Below are positions 1 to 6,481 of a DNA stretch of 12,517 nt, piece by piece. Position numbers and translations under genes: made by a program. Every line of letters starts with the position of its first letter. Position 1 is the first letter of the stretch. The notes under the pieces are model-generated. The model was not told the origin of the DNA. It searched no databases and saw nothing but the letters and a program-made list of their open reading frames with translations. Source of the DNA: Chloroflexota bacterium (GTDB lineage: Bacteria; Chloroflexota; Dehalococcoidia; GIF9; AB-539-J10); assembly GCA_015222255.1 (NCBI GenBank), contig JADFUX010000051.1, forward strand, positions 1 through 12,517. The letters are read 5' to 3'.

Positions 1-228
1 AAGATTCCTGAGGGTGAGGTGTATGTGCGTAATGAAATTGCCAGAGGCGAAGCAGGCATTTACATGAGGGCTACCGGGGGAGGAGAACCGTACAGGGTTA
101 AAGTAAGAGGTCCTGATTTTCTACATATGATACCCGTCCTCGAGCACTTGCTGGTAGGTTGTGAAATAGCGGATATACCGGCCATCTACTGGAGTCTAAA
201 TATTTGCCCCGCGGACATGGATAGGTGA
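1..228 (+). CDS. NuoD-like / group 4 hydrogenase large-subunit-like protein, C-terminal part (5' end outside window)
   Basis: The frame is open from base 1 to the TGA at 226-228 and gives the last 75 residues of a NuoD / hydrogenase large-subunit family protein. The tail aligns well with the complete large subunit at 2970-4226: GE-x-RGE, a conserved IADIP/IADVP block, then SLNICPADMDR against SIDPCMSCTNR. In this alignment only the first of the two C-terminal NiFe cysteines is kept; the second is Asp. The protein ends at the Arg where hydrogenase precursors are cut, so it has no cleavable tail. In this family that pattern is typical of members that no longer hold NiFe, such as NuoD and Mbx-type proteins. 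Its N-terminal CxxC motif is outside the window, so loss of the metal site is inferred from one end only. A Shine-Dalgarno-like AGGTGA overlapping its stop serves the next gene, so the two are co-transcribed. Confidence 0.85.
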   Translation, partial: KIPEGEVYVRNEIARGEAGIYMRATGGGEPYRVKVRGPDFLHMIPVLEHLLVGCEIADIPAIYWSLNICPADMDR

Positions 229-234
229 CGTACA

Positions 235-621
235 ATGGGCATGGTGCAAACAATCGTAGTACTATTTGAGAATTTATTCTCGAGGCCAATGACGGTCAAA
301 TTTCCCTACGATGCTATTGAAATCCCTGAGGGCTATCGGGGAGAACATGAGCTCGATATTGATAGATGTGTAAGTTGTAATCTTTGCGCTGAGATATGCC
401 CCAACAACGCTATAGAAATGGTGGAGATGCCTGAAGAGTATAAGCAGAAATATCCCAAGACTTATCCTCGAATCGACCTCAGAAAGTGTTGTTTTTGTGC
501 CCTTTGTCAGGACATATGCCCCAGAAAATGTTTGACGATGACGAAAAACGTCTTTCTTGCCACCCCCGATCCTTCCGCAGTGATTAGGAATCCCGTGCCC
601 AAAGAAGAAGGAGCAGGATGA
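235..621 (+). CDS. NuoI/MbhN-like 2x[4Fe-4S] ferredoxin-type subunit (first copy)
   Basis: A 128-residue electron-transfer subunit with two CxxCxxCxxxCP motifs (C45, C48, C51, C55 and C85, C88, C91, C95). It is the NuoI / MbhN / HycF type that passes electrons from a ferredoxin-side input to the catalytic core at the cytoplasmic membrane face. Extra cysteines occur at C86 and C99. The N-terminal segment, residues 1-25, is the amphipathic stretch usual in NuoI-like proteins for docking on the membrane arm. The start at 235 is preceded by AGGTGA at 224-229; a second ATG lies at 241. The 3' end overlaps the NuoH-like gene by four bases (ATGA), which implies translational coupling. It precedes the NuoH gene, the reverse of the order in the second set (4207-5632). 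Confidence 0.92.
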   Translation: MGMVQTIVVLFENLFSRPMTVKFPYDAIEIPEGYRGEHELDIDRCVSCNLCAEICPNNAIEMVEMPEEYKQKYPKTYPRIDLRKCCFCALCQDICPRKCLTMTKNVFLATPDPSAVIRNPVPKEEGAG

Positions 622-1619
622 TCATTACCTCTGGAGCCATTTTAGGAGCAGTCGTAGGAACTATAGGGCTTAGTTTTTTTGGCATTTTCTGCGGTCTGTT
701 ATACAAAGGCTTTGATAGGAAAATCGCTGCTCATATGCAAAGCAGGACAGGTCCACCGGTAATACAGCCCTTCTTAGATGTAAGCAAGTTCATGATTAAA
801 GATACAGTTCAGCCTGAGAGAGCCCTGACTTGGCTTTACAATGCCGCGCCAATCATATGTCTTGCTTCCATGATTACCGTCCTTCTCTACCTGCCCTTCG
901 GGGGCCTGCCCTTCACTCCCATACTCTCTGGATATGGAGACCTTATCTTGCTGGTATATCTGCTCATCATTCCCGCCTTGGTTATGATTGTTGGAGGATT
1001 TGCTTCTTCTTCTCCCTTTGCCACAGTTGGAGGGCAACGAAAGATGATAACCATGATGTCATACGAGTTTCCCTTGGCTGTGGTTGCAATCGCAATCGCT
1101 TGGAAGCTAAACGCACTTTACCCAGGCGAAAGCGTTTTTGGCCTCGCTTTTATATACTCACATCCGCTCTGGGGTAGCGTGGGCCCTTTGGGCATAATAG
1201 GCCTGCTCTTACTCCTTTTCTCCTTAGTTATAGTTACTCCAGGTCAATTAGCCACGGTGCCTTTTGACGTTTGTGAGGCTGGCCCCGAAATTGCCGAAGG
1301 TGTGGCAACTGAGTATTCAGGCCGGAATTTCGGTCTTTTCTACCTCGCTGATGCCGTAAAGACAATCGCAGTGGGCACCCTGATGATCGCCTTATTCTTT
1401 CCGTATGATCTCTCGCCACTTATTGGTATAAGTGGCCCTGCTGGCCACATTGTGAATTTCCTGTTCTTTTTGCTAAAGTTATTCCTGGTTGTGATACTAA
1501 CAGTAACCCTACCTAGAGTAGCAGTAGCTAGGCTAAAGATATCTCAAGTTACTACCACCTATTGGGGCATCGTAACTGGTATAGCCGTGCTTGGCTTGAT
1601 ATTCATTGTCATAGGATAG
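618..1619 (+). CDS. NuoH/MbhM-like membrane subunit (first copy)
   Basis: A 333-residue polytopic membrane protein of the NuoH / HycD / EchB / MbhM family, the subunit that joins the peripheral electron-transfer arm to the ion-pumping membrane arm. It has about eight hydrophobic helices and the family signatures DRKIAAHMQSRTGPP, SYEFPLA, PFDVCEAGPEIAEG and EYSGRNFGLFYLAD. It is closely related to the second copy at 4207-5226: 32 of 52 residues match over its residues 31-82. In the acidic motif, usually EA(E/D)xE, it has Gly222 in the middle, while the second copy keeps Glu224. It also has KD where the second copy and most relatives have KE. The ATG at 618 lies inside the ferredoxin stop (ATGA). 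The next gene starts after a 40-bp gap. Confidence 0.92.
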   Translation: MIITSGAILGAVVGTIGLSFFGIFCGLLYKGFDRKIAAHMQSRTGPPVIQPFLDVSKFMIKDTVQPERALTWLYNAAPIICLASMITVLLYLPFGGLPFTPILSGYGDLILLVYLLIIPALVMIVGGFASSSPFATVGGQRKMITMMSYEFPLAVVAIAIAWKLNALYPGESVFGLAFIYSHPLWGSVGPLGIIGLLLLLFSLVIVTPGQLATVPFDVCEAGPEIAEGVATEYSGRNFGLFYLADAVKTIAVGTLMIALFFPYDLSPLIGISGPAGHIVNFLFFLLKLFLVVILTVTLPRVAVARLKISQVTTTYWGIVTGIAVLGLIFIVIG

Positions 1620-1659
1620 CAGGGCAGGACACATCAGCGGACTTGCAGGAGAATCGTAA

Positions 1660-1992
1660 ATGCTAGGTCTTCCTTATTGGAATCCTCTTATTTGGATCTT
1701 TGTGTTCATAATTGCGTTGGCTTTGGCCTACTATTTCAGGAGTCGGGGGCAGAAGAAATACAAGAAAGGGACTGCTCAAACGGAGATCTTCCTAAGTGGT
1801 GAAGCACCTCCTGAAGCAGAGGAAAGACATGTAAAAGCCCACAACATATACTGGGGGTTTTTTGAGACCCTCAAAGGATACTACAAGGAAAACATGAGAG
1901 CACACACAGGAATAGTAAATGATTATGTTATCTGGTTTGTGGCTCTTATTGCTCTAACAGCAGTGATACTTTTCGTTGTAGGACTGTTATGA
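1660..1992 (+). CDS. Small two-helix membrane protein, probably MbhI-like hydrogenase subunit
   Basis: A 110-residue protein with one hydrophobic helix near the N terminus (about residues 10-26), a charged central part rich in Lys, Glu and His (27-85), and a second helix at the C terminus (about 89-110). The segment before helix 2 reads HTGIVNDYVIWF. No metal ligands or signal peptide are seen. It sits directly before the small subunit, the position of mbhI in archaeal Mbh operons. MbhI is a small bridging membrane subunit, so an MbhI-like role between the hydrogenase and pump modules is inferred from size, topology and place; I cannot confirm it by alignment. The ATG is preceded by a good AGGAG at 1647-1651. 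The stop is 10 bases before the next ATG. Confidence 0.75.
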   Translation: MLGLPYWNPLIWIFVFIIALALAYYFRSRGQKKYKKGTAQTEIFLSGEAPPEAEERHVKAHNIYWGFFETLKGYYKENMRAHTGIVNDYVIWFVALIALTAVILFVVGLL

Positions 1993-2002
1993 AAGGAGAC
2001 AT

Positions 2003-2437
2003 ATGAGCCTTAGTTCATTTAGAAGAGCGCTGTGGGCCTACCATATGAATACCGGATCGTGCAACGGATGCGATATTGAGATCCTGGCCATACTAACGCC
2101 CAGGTATGATGTTGAGCGCTTTGGGATCATGCTTGTGGGTTCACCGCGCCATGCTGATGTGTTGCTGGTGACGGGTCCAGTAACCAGGCAAATGGCTTCC
2201 AGGGTCAAGCGTGTATATGAACAGGTACCTGACCCCAAGATGGTCATCGTAGTCGGTAGCTGCGGCATAGAAGGGGGTGTATTCCATGAATCCTACAATT
2301 TGGTGGGACCGGTAGACCAGATTATACCAGTGGATGTTTATGTTCCCGGGTGTCCTCCCAGACCTGAAGCCATTATAGAGGGAGTGGCCAAGGCATGGGT
2401 AAAGCTGGAGCAAGCTGAGAAGCAGGGGGCAATATAA
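2003..2437 (+). CDS. Group 4 [NiFe] hydrogenase small subunit (NuoB/MbhJ/EchC/HycG-like)
   Basis: A 144-residue NuoB-family protein carrying the proximal [4Fe-4S] cluster next to the active site. Cluster ligands are visible as C20 and C23 in TGSCNGCDIE, C87 in GSCGIEGG and C117 in PGCPPRPE. The block LTPRYDVERFG followed by GSPRHADVLLVTGPVT is characteristic of group 4 hydrogenases and complex I. It is short, with no Tat signal and no extra C-terminal cluster domain, as expected for a cytoplasm-facing group 4 enzyme and unlike group 1-3 small subunits. An AAAGGAG sequence lies just ahead of the ATG. The stop directly abuts the GTG start of the NuoC-like gene. With the large subunit at 2970 it forms the catalytic core. 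No second NuoB-like gene is in the window; one for the upstream set may lie to the left. Confidence 0.95.
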   Translation: MSLSSFRRALWAYHMNTGSCNGCDIEILAILTPRYDVERFGIMLVGSPRHADVLLVTGPVTRQMASRVKRVYEQVPDPKMVIVVGSCGIEGGVFHESYNLVGPVDQIIPVDVYVPGCPPRPEAIIEGVAKAWVKLEQAEKQGAI

Positions 2438-2983
2438 GTGGAAATGCTGAGTCCGAAAGCAATAGTTGACAGCTTTAAGACTGCTCTGGGAGATAGCTTA
2501 ATCGATTCAAGGATCTATGAAAGAGAAGTGGCAGTCAAAAGGAATCTCTTCAGAACAATCTGGATACATGTCAAGAGAGAGGCATTTAGAAACGCAGTAG
2601 AACATATTGGCACACTCCAGGAATATCCCCATTTGGCTATAATCTCATGCGCTGATCTTGGCGATGATGTTGAGTTAATATATCACTTCACAATATATTA
2701 CGGGCACCACCTTCAAGAGTTATCGTTGGGGTTACGCGTCACCTTGGCCAAGAATGACCTGAGGATACCAACAATTACAGATATCATACCCGGTGCGTTA
2801 TTCACCGAACGTGAGATTCAGGAGATGATGGGGGTGGAAGTAATCGGTATCCCAGATAAGAGACGTTTGTTCTTGCCTGACGATTTTCCGGACGGTGTTT
2901 ACCCCTGGAGAACAGATGAGACGGGACCGCAGGACCTGCTTAGAGTCCTGCCAGGGAGGCAGAAGGAATATGGCAATGGATGA
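2438..2983 (+). CDS. NuoC/MbhK/EchD-like hydrogenase subunit (complex I 30 kDa family)
   Basis: A 181-residue protein of the complex I 30-kDa family, a structural subunit that packs against the large subunit and has no cofactor of its own. The family block is clear in the C-terminal half: PTITDIIPGALFTEREIQEM, then MGVEVIGIPDKRRLFLPDD and PWRTDE. The start is taken as GTG 2438, immediately after the previous stop. GGGGG at 2425-2429 gives better spacing to GTG 2438 than to the in-frame ATG at 2444, so either start is possible. The 3' end overlaps the large-subunit gene by 14 bases. The C-terminal tail, from about residue 160, is polar and not conserved. Confidence 0.93.
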   Translation: MEMLSPKAIVDSFKTALGDSLIDSRIYEREVAVKRNLFRTIWIHVKREAFRNAVEHIGTLQEYPHLAIISCADLGDDVELIYHFTIYYGHHLQELSLGLRVTLAKNDLRIPTITDIIPGALFTEREIQEMMGVEVIGIPDKRRLFLPDDFPDGVYPWRTDETGPQDLLRVLPGRQKEYGNG

Positions 2984-4226
2984 GACAAAGACAAGATACA
3001 CTATACCTGTAGGGCCCATTCATCCCGCGCTGAAGGAGCCGATTCGGCTAGACCTTGAGGTTGATGGTGAGGAGATTGTGGATGTAGACGTAATTGTGGG
3101 GCAGGTCCACCGAGGCATGGAATGGCTTGGTATGAATAGAAATAACCCCATCCAGAACATATATCTGTCTGAACGGGTATGTGGCATCTGCAATATATGT
3201 CATCCCTTCGCATATATCATGGCCGTCGAGCAGGCTGCTGGAATCACTCCCCCCGAACGCGCAGAATATATAAGGGTGATTGTGGCGGAAATGGAGCGAA
3301 TACACTCTCATCTCTTATGGGCAGGCGTTGCGGCTCACGAGATTGGCTTCGACACCGTGTTTTACCTTGTGTGGCGTGTAAGAGAAGAAATAATGGATTT
3401 GATGGAATATGTCACGGGAAACCGCGTCACGAAGGCCATGTTCCAGATTGGCGGGGTGAGAAGAGATATCACCGAAGAACAATTCCCCAGGGTTAGACAA
3501 TCTCTGGACTACTACAAGAGCATATTCAACCAGTTGAAAACCGTGTTTTTGGACGATTGGACGATCAGGATGCGTACAAGGAATGTAGGTATCCTGAAAA
3601 CCGAGGACGCTTTGAAACTGCTTACAGTCGGACCAACTGGTAGAGCGAGCGGCGTACCCAAGGACGTAAGACAAGACCAGCCCTATAGCGCCTATGCCGA
3701 TTTAGATGTGAAAGCGATTACCCCAGACATGCTCACCGGGACTGTAGTCGGCGATGTGTACGACAGAATCATCGTTCGGTTACTGGAGGTTAAGCAGTCG
3801 ATCGAAATCATCGAGCAGTGTCTAAATGAAATGCCACCCGGCCCCATAGTTGCTGAGGGGAAGACAGCAAAGCTGCTGAACACACTGACCAAAGCGGAAG
3901 GTGAAGGCGTGGGGCGAGCCGAAGCACCTAGAGGTGAAGTTATACACTATGTTCGTCTGGAAGCGGGGAGGGAGACCTTGTCCAACTGGAAGATAAGGGC
4001 GCCCACATACACGAACCTGATGGCGGTACCGATAATGCTAAAGGGCGGGCAGATTGCCGATGTACCCATTGCCTTTGCCTCTATTGACCCCTGCATGTCA
4101 TGCACCAACAGAGCGATTGTCGTCGACCTCAAAGCGAATAAGAAGTCTTTGCTTACCGGCGAGGAATTGCACAAGCTCTCCGTTCAGAAAACAAGGAACT
4201 TGAAGCGTGATGAATCTACTAGGTGA
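2970..4226 (+). CDS. Group 4 [NiFe] hydrogenase large (catalytic) subunit precursor, NuoD/MbhL/HycE-like
   Basis: A 418-residue catalytic subunit for reversible proton reduction / H2 oxidation. All four NiFe cysteines are present: C71 and C74 in ERVCGICNICH near the N terminus, and C375 and C378 in DPCMSCTNR at the C terminus. This separates it from NuoD, which has lost them. After Arg381 comes a 37-residue tail starting AIVVDLK, which resembles the HycE tail removed by HycI after NiFe insertion; a HycI-type protease gene lies nearby at 5680. The frame is open back to 2895, but ATG 2970 is preferred because GGGAGG (2954-2959) and AAGGA (2963-2967) precede it and the protein then begins at the usual family N terminus. 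ATG 2976 is an alternative. It overlaps the NuoC-like gene and the following NuoH-like gene, so assembly is probably translation-coupled. Confidence 0.95.
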   Translation: MAMDETKTRYTIPVGPIHPALKEPIRLDLEVDGEEIVDVDVIVGQVHRGMEWLGMNRNNPIQNIYLSERVCGICNICHPFAYIMAVEQAAGITPPERAEYIRVIVAEMERIHSHLLWAGVAAHEIGFDTVFYLVWRVREEIMDLMEYVTGNRVTKAMFQIGGVRRDITEEQFPRVRQSLDYYKSIFNQLKTVFLDDWTIRMRTRNVGILKTEDALKLLTVGPTGRASGVPKDVRQDQPYSAYADLDVKAITPDMLTGTVVGDVYDRIIVRLLEVKQSIEIIEQCLNEMPPGPIVAEGKTAKLLNTLTKAEGEGVGRAEAPRGEVIHYVRLEAGRETLSNWKIRAPTYTNLMAVPIMLKGGQIADVPIAFASIDPCMSCTNRAIVVDLKANKKSLLTGEELHKLSVQKTRNLKRDESTR

Positions 4227-5226
4227 TAGCGCCTGGTTGAGCATTCTGGTCATAATCGCCGGCTCGATCGTAGTTGCCGTGCTCGGGGCAGTCTTTGCTT
4301 TGTTATTCCGGGGTGTAGATCGCAAACTGGTTGCTCATATGCAGGGTAGAATAGGCCCTCCAATAATCCAGCCTTTCCGTGATCTCCGTAAGCTACTTAT
4401 CAAGGAGACTATTGTACCTGATGGTGCCGTTTCTTGGCTCTTCAATGCTGCCCCGATTGTCTGCCTAGTGGTGACAATCGTGCTGCTTCTTTATATACCC
4501 CTGTTCGGGCAGAACGCACTTCTGGATGGCTATGGCGACGCCATACTAATACTATACCTGTTGGTCGTACCATCTCTAGCATTTGTGGCAGGTGGGTTCG
4601 CGTCGAGTTCACCGTATGCCACTGTGGGTGCACAGCGTGAAATGGTTATCATGATGAGCTACGAGTTCACCCTGGCGTTAGTGATAGTCGCCATTGCTTG
4701 GCGCATCGTTCCCATGACTGATGCTGATCCCTTCATGTTATCCACGGTTGCTGCATATCCTGTATGGAACTTGGTGGGCCCACTAGGAGTAGTCGGGGCA
4801 CTGGTTCTGCTCTTTGCTTTGCTGACGGTTACGCCCGGAGAAGTCTCTAAGGTGCCTTTTGACATAGCCGAAGCTGAAACGGAGATTGCCGGAGGAATAT
4901 TGGTGGAATATTCCGGCAGAAATCTAGCTTTGTTCTACCTCTCAGATGCGATGAAAGCTTTTGTGATGGTATCTCTAATAGTCGCTCTATTCTTCCCATA
5001 CAACCTCTCTCCTGTGATTGGAATTAGCGCTGCTATCCCCGCAGCTATAGTTGATGGCCTGTTTTTCCTCCTGAAAGTCTTCGTGATAATGTTTGTTAGC
5101 GTGATACTAGTACGCACTGCCATGGCGCGGTTTAAGATCAGTCAGGCAAGCTATGTCTACTTGATAGCAATGACACTCATAAGTCTTGTGGGGTTGATAT
5201 TGCTAGGGCTGGACTTGAGAGTGTGA
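4207..5226 (+). CDS. NuoH/MbhM-like membrane subunit (second copy)
   Basis: A 339-residue membrane protein of the NuoH / MbhM / HycD family, the anchor between the hydrogenase arm and ion-translocating subunits. It shows about eight hydrophobic helices and the signatures GVDRKLVAHMQGRIGPP, SYEFTLAL, PFDIAEAETEIAGG and EYSGRNLALFYLSD. Unlike the first copy at 618-1619 it keeps the full acidic EAExE motif (with Glu224) and KE in the first cytoplasmic loop. It may start at GTG 4207 or ATG 4210; AAGGA at 4193-4197 is better spaced for 4207. It overlaps the end of the large-subunit gene by 17-20 bases. It is followed after 10 bases by the second ferredoxin-type subunit, matching the L-M-N order of Mbh-type operons. 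Confidence 0.94.
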   Translation: MMNLLGDSAWLSILVIIAGSIVVAVLGAVFALLFRGVDRKLVAHMQGRIGPPIIQPFRDLRKLLIKETIVPDGAVSWLFNAAPIVCLVVTIVLLLYIPLFGQNALLDGYGDAILILYLLVVPSLAFVAGGFASSSPYATVGAQREMVIMMSYEFTLALVIVAIAWRIVPMTDADPFMLSTVAAYPVWNLVGPLGVVGALVLLFALLTVTPGEVSKVPFDIAEAETEIAGGILVEYSGRNLALFYLSDAMKAFVMVSLIVALFFPYNLSPVIGISAAIPAAIVDGLFFLLKVFVIMFVSVILVRTAMARFKISQASYVYLIAMTLISLVGLILLGLDLRV

Positions 5227-5236
5227 GGTTGAAGAT

Positions 5237-5632
5237 ATGGGAATAGTTGGGATAATACTAAAGCAGCTCTTTCTGAAGCCGGCTACAAACAAGTTCCCGG
5301 CAAAATATGCTCCGGCATCAATCATTCAATTCCTGGACAAGGTTACAAAAGGCGAATTAAAGTTGATACCACCAATACCGGTACCGCCCCAGTTTCGGGG
5401 AAAAATCGCCTATGACAGAGAGAAATGTAGTGGGTGCAAGTTGTGCGTCAAAATCTGCCCCACCAGAGCGATAGAGTTCATTCCCGAGGAGAAGAAGGTC
5501 AAGATATTCATATCCAGATGCTGCTTCTGTGCTCAGTGCGTTGAGATATGCCCAGTCGATGCGCTTGCTATGACCGATGAGTTCCTCCTTTCCACCTATG
5601 ATAAATATGCCGATGATCTGATATTACAATAG
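5237..5632 (+). CDS. NuoI/MbhN-like 2x[4Fe-4S] ferredoxin-type subunit (second copy)
   Basis: A 131-residue polyferredoxin subunit with two CxxCxxCxxxCP motifs (C64, C67, C70, C74 and C95, C98, C101, C105) plus an extra Cys96, a CC doublet shared with the first copy. It would carry electrons between a soluble ferredoxin and the proximal cluster of the small subunit. Compared with the first copy, its region before the clusters is longer (residues 1-60, with a proline-rich stretch LIPPIPVPPQF). It is the last gene of the + strand run. It converges on the hydrogenase protease gene, whose stop is 47 bases away. Confidence 0.93.
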   Translation: MGIVGIILKQLFLKPATNKFPAKYAPASIIQFLDKVTKGELKLIPPIPVPPQFRGKIAYDREKCSGCKLCVKICPTRAIEFIPEEKKVKIFISRCCFCAQCVEICPVDALAMTDEFLLSTYDKYADDLILQ

Positions 5633-5654
5633 CGAAGTAATCCGCAAGCTCTCT

Positions 5655-5695
5655 GCCTCTGAATTTCAGTCTCAAATGCTCATGGTTCCAGAGGC
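5655..5695. terminator. Possible weak stem-loop between convergent genes
   Basis: GCCTCTG at 5655-5661 is complementary to CAGAGGC at 5689-5695, followed on the + strand by TTTAT. The 27-nt loop is long and the right arm lies inside the 3' end of the protease gene, so it could end the hydrogenase transcript only weakly. It may be chance. Confidence 0.25.
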
Positions 5696-6201
5696 TTTAT
5701 CTCAGTCAACCGTTTCTCTATTATCAGATCGGCAACGTGATCTCCCCCATTCTTGACAACGCGGGATAATGCCGTGCCGAAATCCATCCTATGGGGTTGG
5801 ATTCCTATAAGCACCACCTCCTTACAGAACTCGCTTACGTAAGAGATAAGAACAGACAGTGGTATGTTGTGTGTTGATACATGCATAACGCCTATCTTCT
5901 CTGGTGGGATAGTTCTATATGACCCCGGTTCTAAGCCCATGTCAGCCGCGTCCACTAATATCAGTCTATCAGGCTTACGTTTTCTAATGATTGAGGTGAA
6001 ATTCTCCGGAGTCGTGCCACAATCTATGGCAACAACCTTTCCAATTCCCATGGGTTTGGCTTGTACCTGCTCCTCTTCAGCGTCTCGGAGCTGTTCACTG
6101 ATTCTTTCTGCAACGTAACTGCCAATTCCATCGTCCCCATTCAATGTGTTTCCTATGCCAAGGATTACCTCTTTCACGTCTTGTCTATCAGCATAAAGCA
6201 T
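5680..6201 (-). CDS. hycI: HycI-type hydrogenase maturation protease
   Basis: An endopeptidase of the HycI/HybD/HyaD family, which trims the C-terminal tail of [NiFe] hydrogenase large subunits after nickel insertion. Three metal-contact segments are visible in order: GIGNTLNGDDGIG, LILVDAADMG and the His in STHNIPLS, matching the Glu/Asp, Asp and His nickel-sensing residues of HybD. A charged stretch (DAEEEQVQAKPMG) after the first helix appears to be an insertion relative to HycI. The C-terminal half, with VVLIGIQPHRMDFG, fits the HycI branch. The start is uncertain: ATG 6201 gives 173 residues and the usual short lead before GIGN; ATG 6243 (187 residues) and TTG 6249 are in frame but add an unconserved leader. 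No start has a strong Shine-Dalgarno. Its target is presumably the large subunit at 2970-4226. Confidence 0.9.
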   Translation of the reverse strand: MLYADRQDVKEVILGIGNTLNGDDGIGSYVAERISEQLRDAEEEQVQAKPMGIGKVVAIDCGTTPENFTSIIRKRKPDRLILVDAADMGLEPGSYRTIPPEKIGVMHVSTHNIPLSVLISYVSEFCKEVVLIGIQPHRMDFGTALSRVVKNGGDHVADLIIEKRLTEIKPLEP

Positions 6202-6338
6202 GGACTTCACACAAATCAAATCTCCCAAACGTCCCAGGGACATGCCCAAAGGGTAAAGCTTCCACGCGCAGGGCCAAGCCTCCGCTTTTGCTCATGACTT
6301 CTGCAGTGATTCCACTCAAATTATGGCCGCGCTATAGA

Positions 6339-6434
6339 TATGCCCAGCTTCTTATTAGTCATCGGGTTGGCTAACCGGTGTAGCTACGGTCGATTGATGT
6401 TCTTGATTTCCAACCCAAGTAGTATGCCCAGCTG
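6339..6434 (+). repeat. Short direct repeat TATGCCCAGCT
   Basis: The 11-mer TATGCCCAGCT occurs at 6339-6349 and again at 6423-6433, 84 bases apart, in the gap between the divergent protease and NAD kinase genes. Each copy is followed within a few bases by a TTCTT/TCTTA run. It could be an operator pair or chance; little else is seen in 6250-6440. Confidence 0.25.
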
Positions 6435-6441
6435 TTCTTCC

Positions 6442-6471
6442 TTGACGCTGGAAAGCCAGCGATGCTAGACT
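6442..6471 (+). promoter_or_regulatory. Candidate promoter of the NAD kinase operon with hairpin in the spacer
   Basis: TTGACG (6442-6447) and TAGACT (6466-6471) are separated by 18 bases. The spacer holds most of a perfect 6-bp inverted repeat, CGCTGG-AAAG-CCAGCG (6446-6461). The predicted transcript would begin around 6478, only a few bases before GTG 6482, so the message would be almost leaderless. This agrees with the absence of a Shine-Dalgarno ahead of that start. Inferred by eye. Confidence 0.35.
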
Positions 6472-6481
6472 TGCCTTGCCT

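Noticed and set aside
2895..2969. Longer N terminus for the hydrogenase large subunit
   Set aside because: The extra 25 residues lie inside the NuoC-like coding sequence and are not family-like; ATG 2970 has a good ribosome site.
1..5632. Ordinary respiratory complex I (Nuo) operon
   Set aside because: The complete large subunit has both NiFe CxxC motifs and a cleavable tail, and no NADH-dehydrogenase (NuoEFG) or quinone-specific genes are seen in the window.
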